Source of the DNA: Strigops habroptila
Taxonomy: Eukaryota; Chordata; Aves; Psittaciformes; Psittacidae
Direction: 5' to 3'
Length of the DNA: 64,000 nucleotides
Assembly (NCBI RefSeq): GCF_004027225.2
Contig: NC_044302.2
Coordinates: forward strand, 36,471,449-36,535,448
This document shows, piece by piece, positions 49,440 to 60,632 of this stretch (its first letter is position 1; each line of letters opens with the position of its first letter). A program made the position numbers and the translations under genes. Under the pieces are notes generated by a model that did no database searches, had not been told where the DNA came from, and was given only the letters and a program-made list of their open reading frames with translations.

Positions 49440-50090
49440 GATAGGCCACCGGCAGCCGCCGGCCGGCGGGCGCTGAGGGGTGGCGGGCGGGCCTCTGAGG
49501 GGACGCGGGCGCTGCAGGCGGGCGCTGAGAGGGGGCGGGCGCTGCAGGCGGGGGGTTAACGCCGCAGGACCCGCCTTCCGCCGCGTCTCCTATGAGCTCC
49601 TACTTGCGCGCCCTGGCCCGTACGTGACGCCACGACGCTGCGCGGTCTCCCTCGGTCGGCGCTCGTTTCTTCCGGGGTTAACGCCTTCCCGTTCCTCTCG
49701 CAGTCTTCGCGACACCACCTGGCGCCGCCTCGGGTTGTCGCCACCGGTCGCGGAACCATGTCGAGCTCCAGTAGCGTCTCCCCACGGCAGGCCGGTGGGC
49801 GCTCGGGTACTCCCGCTCCGGCCGGCCCCGCGGCTGGCCGCGGCCGAGGCAAGAGGCTGAAGGATATCCGCGTCGACGAGGAGGTGGAGATTGCGGTGAA
49901 CCTCGCCCTCGAGCGGTTCCGGTATGGAGAGGAGAAAGGTGCGTCGCGGCAGCCCGGCCGTAGGGGAAAGAGGCGGAGTGGGGCAGGTGCGCCCGGGCGG
50001 ACCCGTGGCGGCGGCCGGGCTGTGGGCTCCTGGTCTGGGCCGACGCCGAGTCAGGCCTGCAGCGGGGTGACGGGCATCTAGGCCCGGAGG
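49440..50090 (+). promoter_or_regulatory. YTHDC2: YTHDC2 CpG-island promoter
   Basis: A CpG-dense block begins abruptly at about 49.44 kb, covers exon 1 and ends about 150 bp into intron 1. No TATA box was seen. Visible elements are GC boxes in a degenerate GGCGGGCGCTG array (49456-49555), two copies of GGGGTTAACGCC (49551-49562 and about 49674-49685), a TACGTGACGCC box at about 49620, and an ETS-type CTTCCGG just upstream of the second GTTAACGCC. The start site was not resolved. It probably lies between 49.6 and 49.75 kb. Confidence 0.75.
49758..49938 (+). CDS. YTHDC2: YTHDC2 coding exon 1
   Basis: Encodes residues 1-60 plus one base. The start ATG follows CGGAACC, with A at -3. The protein begins MSSSSSVSPRQ, passes through a Gly/Pro/Ala/Arg-rich low-complexity stretch (to about residue 31), then the conserved block KDIRVDEEVEIAVNLALERF (residues 34-53), which leads into the R3H domain. 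The donor is AAAG|GTGCGT. The exon is CpG-rich and sits inside the promoter island. Longer frames overlapping it on both strands are by-products of GC content. Confidence 0.95.
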
Positions 50091-50323
50091 CTCGGTATTG
50101 GTTCAGCAGCAGAAGCCGCTCCTCAGCCCCGTCCTGCCCGAATACTTCGCTTGCAGGTATGAATCGTAGAATAGTTTAGGTCGGAACTTTAAGATACAGT
50201 AGTCCTGTTGCTCACGGCAGAGTGTGATAGATTTGGAGATTTTAAAGCTTGTAGCGTTGAGATAATACGTCAAGGATACTGCCTGTTGTGTAGTTACATT
50301 TGCTTTTTTTGATACCTTTCTAG
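49939..50323 (+). other. YTHDC2 intron 1
   Basis: Short intron of 385 bp. Its first 150 bp belong to the CpG island. A degenerate CR1 tail lies at 50161-50222. Confidence 0.9.
50161..50222 (-). mobile_element. CR1 3' tail, short remnant
   Basis: GAATCGTAGAATAGTTTAGG followed by CR1-like 3' UTR, about 60 bp and diverged. It lies in YTHDC2 intron 1, 100 bp upstream of exon 2. Confidence 0.65.
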
Positions 50324-50414
50324 AAATGGAATTTCCTTCTTCTTTCACTAGTACTGAAAGAGCATTTGTCCACCGGCTCTGTCAGTCTCTTGGGCTGATA
50401 TCTAAAAGTAAAGG
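50324..50414 (+). CDS. YTHDC2: YTHDC2 coding exon 2 (R3H domain core)
   Basis: Encodes residues 61-91. The acceptor is ctttctag|AAATGG and the donor AAAGG|GTAAGT. It carries the R3H signature Arg73-x3-His77 in ERAFVHRLCQSLGL (residues 72-85), expected to bind single-stranded nucleic acid. The 91-nt length keeps the frame into exon 3. Confidence 0.95.
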
Positions 50415-51454
50415 GTAAGTTGAAGTCTGATTTTTATTTATTATTTTATTTTTTTGGTGCAAATGTATGACTAGTATTAAAATTATATGTGTTTCTAGCA
50501 TATCCTGTGCTGTTGCAGGGAATAGTGCTAAAGACAAAAGTTTAAAAAGTGACATAAAACCAAGGATCTTTGTGCTTTGCGTTATATCTACTATGTGTAC
50601 TAAAAAAACTTGTGATGTGCCTAGTTTGAGATAGCTTGCCCTTGTTTTGTGAATTTCATGGGTCCATGAAAAAGTCTTCTTACCAAGATCTGTTCTGGTC
50701 TTCATGCACTATTGTTTGCCCAACAGTTTTGCATAGAATCTCATACCTTGACAGATAAAGTATAACCTGGAGTACCATGTCCAAAGGAGTTTTTCTGTTG
50801 AGAAGTGCGGAAGCATGATGACATTTCTTTTTCTTACCTTGCTCTGATCTTTTGAAGATAAAACCCATGTTCATTGACCTGATGAGCTTGCTTGCAAGCT
50901 GAGAATTTGGTTCCCTTGGGAGTTCAGGTGCCAAAGCAACAGGAAAGGGAAAGTTACAGGAGTGTCACATATAACTTGCCTTTGTGTAAACTTTTGTAAA
51001 TCCGTAGCAGCATTTGCTGCTCCTCATTTTTGGTCATACTTAATGATTCTTGCAAAAGTAGTGTAAAGTGCTAGTTCAATAAATACAAATAAGTGTATTC
51101 AGCACTGATTGTGTTGAATGTGTAGCTTGGTTTCAGAAGACCCTATTCGAGTATAGTGCTGTTCCAGTCTGAGTGGTATAGCTGATTTTTGCCACAGATG
51201 CCTGAGACAGTAAATTTGGCTTAACTTGCATATCTTTGCATGCTATTTTGGAAACATGGAGTGTTAGAAAGACTTGTCAGATGTGTGCAGATGCTTAGCA
51301 GGAACATGCTTGGGTTGTACAGTGCCTGTGCTTACAGGCTGTGCAGGTGTAGCAGGTAAACCCTTCTTGAATCCATCTTAATTCTTTTAGAAATTTGTAG
51401 CTGTCTCTGAGTGGTTCCCTAACAGATTCTGTAGTATTATTGGTAATTGTTTAC

Positions 51455-51705
51455 ACAGACTATTGCAAGTTGAAAGGGACCTGTAAGGATCGAGTCCAAA
51501 TTCCTGGTCTTCGCAGACTACCTGACACTAAACCATATGACTAAGATCATCATCCATATGCTCCTTGAACACTGGCAGGCTTGGTGCTGTGAGCAGTTCC
51601 CTGGGGACCCTCTTCCGGAGACCACCCTCTCAGTGAAGAACCTTTTCCTGATGTCCAGCCTGAACTTCCCCTGGCAAAGCTTCTTGGTGTGACCTTCTGT
51701 GACCC
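51455..51705 (-). mobile_element. CR1 LINE, older subfamily, 3' fragment
   Basis: Reads AGTTGAAAGGGACCTGTAAG, then the block with CACTAAACCATATGACTAAG, matching the 15.14 kb copy. The octamer tail is lost. It is about 250 bp, antisense to YTHDC2 in intron 2. Confidence 0.85.
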
Positions 51706-52233
51706 TGAGAAGTCATTTTCAAAGTGTTCATACGTCATTGTAGCCCACGCACAAGATAGTTCATTTTCAAACATATTTACAACAGTTCTTTGCATTTTAG
51801 TATCAGAGTTCAGCCTGAGAACAAATGCAGTGTTATGGTTAAGTACTTTGTCTCTAATTCTGCGTTGTACATCTTTGATAACATCCTGGGAGTCTAATTT
51901 GTTTTACTGAATTTCATTAAGGCTTGGAATATCACTGCAAGGGTACCTGTTTATTATGTCTGTTTGTTGATAGGCATAACATAGCGATAGGCCTTTACAG
52001 AAAGGTAGCAGAAGAGTGTTATATTATGAAGGCCTAATCATAGGATTATGCTGGGTGTAGTCATCTGAAGTCTGCAGTGTCTGTGCTGAACTACCTTGTG
52101 TGAGTAGAGGGTGGTTTTTATGGGGAATATTGTGGATGCTTCTGTTATTTTTGTGTGTATTATGCTACATGGGACATTATTTGGAAGTTTCTAGATGTGG
52201 CATTATATGTAAAAATAATTTGGCAGCAATCTT

Positions 52234-52940
52234 GAAAGGTTTGGGTTGGAAGGGACCTTAAGGATCATCTAATTCCAAACCTTCTGCCGTGGGTAGGGAC
52301 ACCTTCCACTAGACCAGGTTGTTCCAAGCCTGGCCTTGAACACTTCCAAGGGTGGGGCAGCCACAACTTCTCTGTGGAACCTGTGCCAGTGTCTCACCAT
52401 CCTCATAGTGAAGAATTTCTTCCTTATATCTAACCTAAATCTACCCTCTGTCAGCCTAAAGCTATTCCCCCTTGTCCTGTCACTACATACGCTTGTAAAA
52501 AGTCCCTCTCCAGATTTCTTGTAGTCTGAAAGACTCTTGTAAGGTTTCTCCAGAGCCTTCTCTTCTCCAGGCTGAACAAGCCCAGCTCTCTCAGCCTGTC
52601 TCCAGAGCAGAGGTGCTCCAGCCTTCACAGCGTCTCCACAGCCTCCTCTGGACTCACTCAAGCAGATCCATGTCCCTCCTTGTGTTGGAGGCCCCAGAAC
52701 TGTATGCAGAACTGCAGGTGGGGTCTCATGACTATGGAGTAGAGGGGGAGAATCCCCTCCCTCGACCTGCTGGTCACGCTCCTTTTGATGCAGCCCAGCA
52801 TATGTTTGGTTTCTGGGCTGCAAGCGCACACTGAAGCCAGCTCATACTGAGGTTCTCGTCAGCCAACACCTCCAAGTCCTTCTCCTCAGGGCTGCTCTTA
52901 ATCTGTTCTCTGCCCAGCCTGTATTTGTGCTTGGGATTTA
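52234..52940 (-). mobile_element. CR1 LINE, 3' 0.7 kb
   Basis: GAAAGGTTTGGGTTGGAAGG begins the reverse complement of a CR1 3' UTR. The C-terminal ORF2 follows up to about 52.94 kb with several stops and frameshifts (a broken 186-codon frame). It is antisense to YTHDC2, and its 5' end lies about 85 bp before the exon 3 acceptor. Confidence 0.9.
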
Positions 52941-53024
52941 AGAATTATGGGTAAAGATCATTAAATTGATGTAAATAGGTTGCTTATTCCTAAAATTTTT
53001 TTTTTTTTTTTTTCCCCATCCCAG

Positions 53025-53221
53025 AAAAGGAGCAAATCGGTATCTGACTGTGAAGAAGAAGGATGGATCAGAACTACCACATGCAGTAATGACTTGTGCC
53101 TTGGCTCCCAGTACAAAACATGCTGTTCGGAATTTAATTCAGAGGTTTCCTGTAACAAACAAAGAACGAACAGAACTTCTGCCGAAGACTGAGCGAGGAA
53201 ATGCATGTGCTGTTGAATCTG
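53025..53221 (+). CDS. YTHDC2: YTHDC2 coding exon 3 (end of R3H domain)
   Basis: Encodes residues 91-156. It begins KGANRYLTVKKKDGSE, the second half of the R3H domain, and ends KERTELLPKTERGN followed by AVES. The acceptor is cccatcccag|AAAAGG, preceded by an uninterrupted T18 run at 52996-53013, and the donor is TCTG|GTATGT. An old CR1 fragment ends about 85 bp upstream of the acceptor. Confidence 0.95.
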
Positions 53222-54947
53222 GTATGTTCAGTGTGTCTTCCAATATGCACTTGGGAATCAGCACTACATAAAAAAAATCCAACAACTCACAACCGAACCA
53301 CAAAACAAACCACTTGTTTTCTTGTCTCTACCATCCCAACCGACACCGTCCCTAACAACAGACCCAATAATTTTCTTGACTTTCAATTGTTAATATAGGG
53401 TCTTTTAAAAATGGTGTCATGAGGAACTTAAGCAGTCATGTCACCCACGTTCCTGTGTCTCCCCTGTGCAAAGTTACTTTTGAACCTTTGGAAGGCCAGT
53501 TCCAAGCAAATTTATCTGGAAGTACATTTCTGAAGTGTAAGGTCCTACAAGTTCCATGAGGTGAGATGGGAAAGAGAAGTGTTACCATGACTATAAGAAA
53601 ACCCTTAGGAGAAAATGAGGCTGGCTGTTCTTAGAGAAATTAATGGTCTTGATAAGTTTAGTTTTTGTTTTGTCATCTTCTAAAATAGATTTGGTCCCTC
53701 CAAGACTGCTATATAGACTTCTTGATTTCTAAGTACGAAAGAATTCAATGGAAGCCAAACTTCTGATATATTGTCGGGTTTTTTAAACAATGCTTTTAAC
53801 AAGATTATTGCTTTAACAGTTACGAGTCTAAGAGTTATGTTGTGTTTCTGTTCACAAAGCTTGGTGTAGTGCATGCAAAACACTTGTACCAGCATGTCTC
53901 GTTTCATTGTATATTTCTGACTAACAATATTTCATGCTTTAAGTGCTTCCTTTGCTAGTTTTCTTTTTCAATTGTTTCAGTTCTTTAACAGGATTATTTA
54001 ATGAACAGAGCAAAACTATAATAAAAGCGATTCCTTAAGTATGTAAGGCATAAGGTGATGAATACTGTAAAATTTATCTTTCTTCTCCAGAACGGTTTTT
54101 GGCTCTTTCAATCTGTTGGCATTGAAACTGCATCTGTCTTGGAAAGACAGTGCTTCTAATTGAATAAATCTGTTAATCCCATTAAATATGTATAATTGAA
54201 TTTACAACAAGCTCTTCATTCTTTTGGAAAAATAATTATTGAAGAATTATAGAATAGCCTTTACGGTACTGAATTTGAAGTAGTCTTCTACAGAGACATG
54301 CAGGTACTTTGGCTACTTAAGCATTGCTTTCTAATACATGACACTGTGCTGCATGGGTTCAGGAGTCTAAGTACAGCGTGGTTCAATTTGTATGATAAGA
54401 CAAATCTCATGGACTAGAGCATTAGGTTATGTAAAACTGACTGAAAGGTGGTCGAAAAAGACCGGGGAGGATGTGATAACAGGCATATGAAAAAGAAGTT
54501 GTTTTTTTCTAAGAAGACGTGCTTGTCAGTTTGGAATAACTTAAAGGCTTAACTGTACAGTGAATATTTCTAGGCACACTGTGGAGGTGTGAATGTGTAA
54601 ACTTGATACAAAGTCTAGGAAAATATGCCAGGCTGCTTTTCTTGGGTTTAGTTTCTATTTCTGTTTTTGCTCTTCGTGACCTCTTTTGACTTTGAGCAAT
54701 GCATTGGGATAGTCTGGTTTGTTCAAAATATCTATGAAAGTCGAAACTTCTTTGAACAATATTTATTTCAAGCACTGTAACAGAATGTGTTTTTATGAAT
54801 ATGGCTTTTAAATGTGTGATGGGTTTGTAACTTTGTCAGTAGGGGTGCATATAAAGTCAGGAATATTCATTTTTATGTACTGTTTGAAAGCAGTGTTTTA
54901 GTGACCTTTTGTATCTGTCTAAGTAAATTGATAACTTCTCTTTACAG
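53222..54947 (+). other. YTHDC2 intron 3
   Basis: AT-rich intron of 1.7 kb. Apart from an A/C-rich low-complexity patch around 53.27-53.35 kb I see no structure in it. Confidence 0.85.
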
Positions 54948-55147
54948 AAAACAGAGAAGTGAACAAGACAAGTGGACGACTTAACAATGGTATACCCCAG
55001 GTTCCAGTGAAAAGAGGGGAATCAGAATTTGATTCCTTCAGGCAATCACTACCAGTTTTTGAAAAACAGGAAGAAATTGTCAAAATAATAAAGGACAGCA
55101 AAGTTGTTTTGATTGTAGGAGAGACTGGATCAGGAAAAACTACTCAA
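54948..55147 (+). CDS. YTHDC2: YTHDC2 coding exon 4 (helicase motif I)
   Basis: Encodes residues 157-223. It contains the conserved SGRLNNGIPQVPVKRGESEF, followed by the helical segment FDSFRQSLPVFEKQEEIVKI and VVLIVGETGSGKTTQ. The Walker A motif GETGSGKT falls at residues 214-221, which marks the ATP-binding P-loop of a DEAH-type helicase. The acceptor is ctttacag|AAAAC and the donor CTCAA|GTATGT, so the exon ends in phase 0. Confidence 0.97.
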
Positions 55148-55730
55148 GTATGTTTCTTTAATGAAATAAAAAATAACAGTATTTATACAAAACTAATGCA
55201 AATTTTGTAATATTTCTGTAATATGGGATTTCCTTATGCTAATTTTAAAGCTTTTGTTTGCTATGTAGTTGAAAGTCTTGTGTTCTAATTCACTTTCTTG
55301 CTTTTGAAATACTATGCCAGCAGATGTGTACTAAAAGCATGAATAGTTCTGCACAATTTCCTGATAGATACTAGTTTTTCATTAAAATAATGTAAAATGT
55401 TGAAAGAAAGGTAGCTATGGTTTTCTGTAGCCCTTTTCCTTCCAAAGCTAGTTCTGCTCTTAGTGTCTAGAGTAGAATATTATTGTGTTAAATTCTTTTT
55501 TCTTTTTTACAGATTTTTCTGAAGCAGGAGAGGGATGCTCCAACTTTTGTAACTTTTTAACAGATTAAACTTAAAACCAGAAATTTATTTTCATGTACAT
55601 TTACAATGATAATTCTATAGTGAATTCTATTGCAACCTGTGTAATATTGAGGTGGAGTTCAATTGTTTCACTGTGGCAAACAAGCTGACTTTATCAAACT
55701 AAAAAGTAAATTTGAACTACTTCTTTACAG
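55148..55730 (+). other. YTHDC2 intron 4
   Basis: AT-rich intron of 583 bp between the Walker A exon and the motif Ia exon. No repeat or other feature was recognised. Confidence 0.9.
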
Positions 55731-55897
55731 ATACCTCAGTTCCTTCTTGATGACTGTTACAAAACTGGAACTCCTTGCCGTATATTTTGCACTCAGCCAA
55801 GACGTTTGGCAGCAGTTGCTGTGGCTGAAAGAGTGGCAGCAGAAAGAAGAGAAAAGATTGGCCAGACAATTGGTTATCAGATCCGATTAGAAAGCAG
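55731..55897 (+). CDS. YTHDC2: YTHDC2 coding exon 5 (helicase motif Ia)
   Basis: Encodes residues 224-278 plus two bases. It reads [10 protein letters not shown], then motif Ia (TQPRR, residues 244-248), then [20 protein letters not shown] and GYQIRLESR. Motif Ia contacts the RNA backbone in DEAH helicases. The acceptor is ctttacag|ATACC and the donor AGCAG|GTATTA. Intron 5, which follows, is the longest YTHDC2 intron resolved here and holds the nested LTRs. Confidence 0.97.
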
Positions 55898-57350
55898 GTA
55901 TTACTTCTTAAAGTCAATTGATCTTGTGTTGGTATCTTTAGTCTTGTGTACATTTAAACCACAAATATATTTGAGATACAGCCTAGCACATAAAGTGTAG
56001 GTAGAATATGTTATTCCAGGTCATGGAATATTTAAGAGTGAAAAGGACAGTTTCTGTCCTGTATTTTGCAAGTTCATTTTCAGTATTCACTTTAAATAAG
56101 GGAATTTGAGGTGCTTTCTCTTGATTTCTTCTTGGGTGTTTTGTGGAATTCCGTGTCTTATTTTCAGATCAAGTCTACACTTTCCTCTCTTTTCCTCCCA
56201 ACTTTTAACATGTATTGATCCAGAAGTTCTGCAGGCTTTAGACATAGATAGTAAGCCCACTGTGCTGTAACAAATGCTGTGTAGTGAAAATTCATAGGGG
56301 ACATAAAAGGGAAAAAACCAACATTTTAAAGTGTATGATGAAGTTGAGCATTATTTGCTAGTATAGTTTGGGTTAAATTTACTCTGTTTCAGCTTTTATG
56401 TTTAAAGCATGAAGTGATACAAAAGTAGAGATTTCTAAGTCACCTGAGGAATTTGTTCCTAAAGTAGAGCAGGAAGGGATGAAAGTCTGAAGGTTGTGTG
56501 CAGTTTCTACATTCTGTGAACTGTGAAGGTAGTGGGATTTCCAGGAATGGGCAGCAGTTGGCCTATGAGTGAGAAGAAGATGGCAAAAGGTATAGCTGTT
56601 GCTTATATGGATGAAGATATCGCATAGCTAATGAAAATTAATGGACTTGAACAACAAAGCCAAGTTAAAAAAGAATTTGAATATGTGTACAAAAGCTTAC
56701 AATGCTATTATGGGATTAAAAGAAGTAGTGGAGATGAATTGCAAATAAGGTGGATGTGTGGTATTCCAAATAATATATGGAAGTATTATGCTGGCTGAAG
56801 CAGAACAAAGTATACGTCAAATTAAAATGGAAGAATTACTGGAAGCAGTGCAGAAAATCCTGCTTAAGAAGAATCAACAGATTCAACTCATGAGAAAGAT
56901 CAAAAAGGAGAGATGGCAATATTTTTGACTCTGGGCAAAAAAGATGTGGGCTGGAGGTGTTTACAATGATGATTTCTAGAAGGCTACTGAAGAAGAGAGA
57001 AGAGTAGAGATGGGTAAAGCAAGCATTTCCCTTTTGGATGTGTTCCTTGAATTTAATATGTGGGAGGATTTTTGAAAGGAGGGATGAATTCCAAACTTGG
57101 GAACAAATATGCATATGATAACTAGGGAGCTCACATCTTCCAGGAAAGAACTGTAGAGTACAATACAGAGCAACTTGTTGGTACTTAAGGTAGCAGTGCT
57201 GGAGAAAATAGTGGCAATTGCTGGTTTTACTTGCACAGCTAACTCTGCCACAGGTACTAGAATAGTAACGTTTTAAGATTTTGAAATTCTTGAAAAATTA
57301 AAGCATTTGAAAAGGATCAGCTGATTTCTTTGTGATTCAGTCAAGTACAG

Positions 57351-58910
57351 TGTATTGGGTTTGCGTGTCAAGGTTTTGGTAGCAGAGGTCTACCTGTGAG
57401 AAGCTGCTAGAAGTTTCCTCCGTGTCCAGCAGAACCAGTGCCAGCCGGCTCCAAGGAAGACCCATCACTGGCCAAGGACAAGCCCATCAGTGACAGCAGC
57501 AGAACCTCTGGGATAATGTATTTGAGAAGAGGCGGAGGGGGGAACCAAACAAAACCCACACCATGAAAAAACCCAACCAAACCATGCAGTTGCAGCTGGA
57601 GAGAAGAGTGAGAATACATGGCAGAAACAGCCCTGCAGCCAGTGCAGGAGGAGGGGAGGAAGTGCTCCAGGCACCAGAGCAGAGGTTCCCCTGCAGCCCA
57701 TAGTACAGCCCATGGTGAAGCCCATGGTGAGGTAGGTTGTGCTGCTGCCACCCAGGGAGGTCCATGGTGGAGCAGATTCCACTTACAGCTCATGGAGGAC
57801 CCCACACTAAAGCAGGGGGATGCCTGAAGTAGGCTGTTATCCCATGGGAAGCCTGTGCTGGAGCAGGGTCCTGCTAGGACCTGTGGCACCATGGAAACAG
57901 GAGACTGCACTAGAGAGCTTTGCTGCAGGACTTGTGATTCTGCAGGGATCCATGTTGGAGCAGTTCCTGAAGAACTGCAGCACAGTGGAGGGACTCACGT
58001 TGGAGAAGTTCATAGAAGACTGTCTCACGTGGGAGGGACCCCATGCTGGAGCAGGGGAAGAGTGTGAGGAGTTGTGGTGGTTTAATCCCAGGTGGCAACT
58101 AAATACCAAGCAGTCACTTACTTACTCCACCAATCCCACTCCAGGTGGGATGGGGAGAAGAATCAGGAGAAGGTAAAACCTGAGTGTTAAGAACTGTTTA
58201 CTAGTTGAAGTAAATATAATAAAATAATAACAATAATAATAATAGGGAACAAAAAACCAGACTAAAATTCACGAAAACCAAGTGATGCAGAATATAATTG
58301 CTCACCACCCACTGACCAATACCCAGCCTGACCCAAGCAGCGATCAGTCCCTTCCGGGTAGCTCCCCCAGTTTATATACTGAGCATGATGTGCTGTGGTA
58401 TGTGTCAGGCTAGTTTGTGTTAGGTCAGGTGTCCTGTCTCTGCTTCCTCCTGGTTTCCCATGCCCCTCCTCACTGGCAGAGCACAAGAGACCGAAAAGTC
58501 ATCGATCAGGGTAGGTGCTACTGAGCAACAACTAAATCGTGAGTGTGTTATCAGCATTGTTCTCATACTGAAGCCAAAACACAGCACTGCACCAGCTACT
58601 AGGAAGAAAAATAACTATCACAGCTGGAAACCAGGAGAGAGTCCTCCCCCGAGGAGGAAGGAGTAGCAGAGACAGTGTGTGATGAACTGACTGCAAGCCC
58701 ATTCCCTGTCCTCCTGTGCCACTGCGGGGGAGGAGGTAGAGAATCTGGGAGTAAAGTTAAGCCCAGTAACTGATGAATGATATCTCCCTGTCCTTATCTT
58801 GACCCACGAGCATTTCTTGGTATTTTCTCTCCTTTGTCTAGTTGAGGAAGAGGGGTGTGATAGAGCAGCTTTGGTGGGCTTCTGGTGTACAGCCAGGGTC
58901 AACCCACCCC
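57351..58910 (+). mobile_element. Solo LTR of an endogenous retrovirus (outer, interrupted)
   Basis: The left end is TGTATTGGGTTTGCGTG and the right end CAGGGTCAACCCACCCC. I recognise this as a common avian ERV LTR, from memory of such repeats; the family name was not checked. Its two halves, 57351-58072 and 58639-58910, are separated by a second LTR, leaving about 990 bp of its own. ACAG flanks both ends (57347-57350 and 58911-58914) and is a likely target duplication. It contains no retroviral gene. Overlapping open frames here are not coding. It lies in YTHDC2 intron 5, sense to the gene. Confidence 0.8.
58073..58638 (+). mobile_element. Second solo LTR, nested inside the outer LTR
   Basis: Starts TGTGGTGGTTTAATCCC and ends near GCTGGAAACCAGGAGA, with an internal AATAAT-rich stretch (58213-58245) and a TTTATATACTGAGCATGA segment typical of a very common avian ERV LTR (recognised from memory). 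GAGT is present directly before (58069-58072) and directly after (58639-58642). The outer element reads continuously across it as ..GAGGAGT|CCTCCCCC. It has no internal retroviral gene. Confidence 0.82.
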
Positions 58911-59307
58911 ACAGAGGCAAATACAAAAGACGCAAGCATATGCTGAAGAATTGGAATCTGTTTTTCCAATGCAGTCCATACTGAATTTTTGAGTAAATTA
59001 AGCAACATGGAGAGGTTCTCAAGGTTCTGTTTCACTTGCTTATTTGATTATATAAATTTGAATCTCACTTTGTTAGTAAACCCATTGTCTGAAGTTTTGG
59101 AACATAAGCATCAAGGTTCCTTAGGAACTCTCTGGAAATAGGCATAGTTTAAAAAACAAATAGTATGCATGAATTCTTTGGTGAGAGAACTGTAATTCTA
59201 CTTCTGGTGAGCAGCTATTAAGTCCTTTAATTTTCAGTAAGTGGTGGAAAGCTAGCCACATATAAATGGTGCAGGAAACTGAAGAATCTTTATGAACTGT
59301 TCAATAG

Positions 59308-59410
59308 GGTTTCTCCAAAGACACTGTTAACATTTTGCACTAATGGCATACTACTTCGCACACTGATGGCAGGAGACAGCACTCTATCAACTGTGACGCA
59401 TGTTATTGTG
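59308..59410 (+). CDS. YTHDC2: YTHDC2 coding exon 6
   Basis: Encodes residues 279-313: SRVSPKTLLTFCTNGILLRT, then LMAGDSTLSTVTHVIV. It carries the TxG-type motif (T290-N-G292) between helicase motifs Ia and II, and ends directly before the DEVH box, which starts the next exon. The acceptor is ttcaatag|GGTTT, with a weak polypyrimidine tract, and the donor ATTGTG|GTAAGA. It is too short to stand out as a long open frame and was found by following the reading frame. Confidence 0.95.
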
Positions 59411-60632
59411 GTAAGAATCCTGCTGTATTTCATGTGAGCTCTTGCAGTATGTGTTACTTGTTAATTGGAAAGTGAGATCTTAGTTTTCTTTAGTAATTTG
59501 CTGAGCATATAAGGTGTTTTTGTTTGGTTAGAACCTGAATTAACATTGGAGCCTTACTGAGTCTTTATTGTAGCATGTACATTTTGGATTTTTTAAATTT
59601 TTTGGGGGGGGTAAAAGTGTCTTATTTTAAGTCCATGCCAATAATTAATTTTGGAATCATGATGCAGTTTTGGAGGACAGAGCTCTTAAGTTTTTACTGA
59701 ACTGCCTCTGTCAGAAAGCAGAAAAGCCTTAGGGAGGCTGCTATGATTCAATGTAAGTGTGTCAGAATTTCTTGTATCGTGTACTTGTTTTAGCAATATC
59801 AGGTTTGCAGTCTGTTTGTTTGCCCAAATGTTTTTAAGATAATGAATCATCTAATTTTGAGCAAATTATTTAAGTCTATTTGCTTATGGTTATGCAAATA
59901 TTTCTATTGTGGGGTTTGGTAAGTCAGTGGAACCAGAATGTTTACCACAAGTTCTTCCCAGCTGAAGACAGAAAAATTCGTAATTTTAGGTGCTTGTCTG
60001 TTAAACTAAATGGAAAAAAGTATGAGAATTATTTATACATTATTGGCTAAAGCCTAAAATGTTGTGCTTGTGTGCCTGCTTTGTAAGTTCATAATATAAA
60101 CCAAAACAGAACACACCAGCAAAGATGATTAATCAGTCATGTACCTTAATTGGTGATAAGCCTTGTGCATGACAATGGATTGAAGCAATTTAACTTTTTT
60201 CTTATTGTTATCATACATTTCTTTAACTGTTCATCAGTTATGAAGTGAGAATTTATTAAAATAAGATGTGCAGGATGTGGGTTAGTGTCATTATCTTGAA
60301 AATGAGATTAAAATACAAGAATTAGAAAAGTTTCAGAAATTCACTTTAACCTCTGAAATCAAGTTATGTGTGACTTGTGCATTACCAGTGCAGTCTGCTC
60401 TAGAGTCTTTATAAAACATCTTGAAATATTTTTTTACTTCTGGATAGTTTTTTAAAAAATTCTTACTTAAGCTAGACTTACACTTCTAATGCATCTGTAA
60501 TGTACTGGCAAATTATGTAATTTTTTTAAAAAGTTCATATTTGTAAAAAGTTATTATTTTGGATCTGTGATGTTTATCTGCTGTTTGTTTTTTGTTTTTT
60601 GTTTTCTGTTTTATTTTCCCCTTTTGTTATAG
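59411..60632 (+). other. YTHDC2 intron 6
   Basis: AT-rich intron of 1.2 kb ending in a T-rich tract before the exon 7 acceptor. No repeat family was recognised. Confidence 0.85.

Larger units (their letters stand above)
50415..53024 (+). other. YTHDC2 intron 2
   Basis: Holds two minus-strand CR1 fragments (51.46-51.70 and 52.23-52.94 kb) and a T18 polypyrimidine tract just before exon 3. Otherwise it is ordinary AT-rich intron. Confidence 0.9.
55898..59307 (+). other. YTHDC2 intron 5
   Basis: Intron of 3.4 kb. The nested LTR pair occupies 57.35-58.91 kb. The flanking sequence is plain AT-rich intron. Confidence 0.9.

Noticed and set aside
49480..49860. 126-codon plus-strand and 98-codon minus-strand frames at the YTHDC2 promoter
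   Set aside because: They are in different frames from YTHDC2, repetitive in composition, and caused by the CpG island.
57407..58176. Overlapping frames of 90-167 codons on both strands
   Set aside because: They lie wholly within LTR sequence with internal GGAGCAG-type repetition and show no protein family features.
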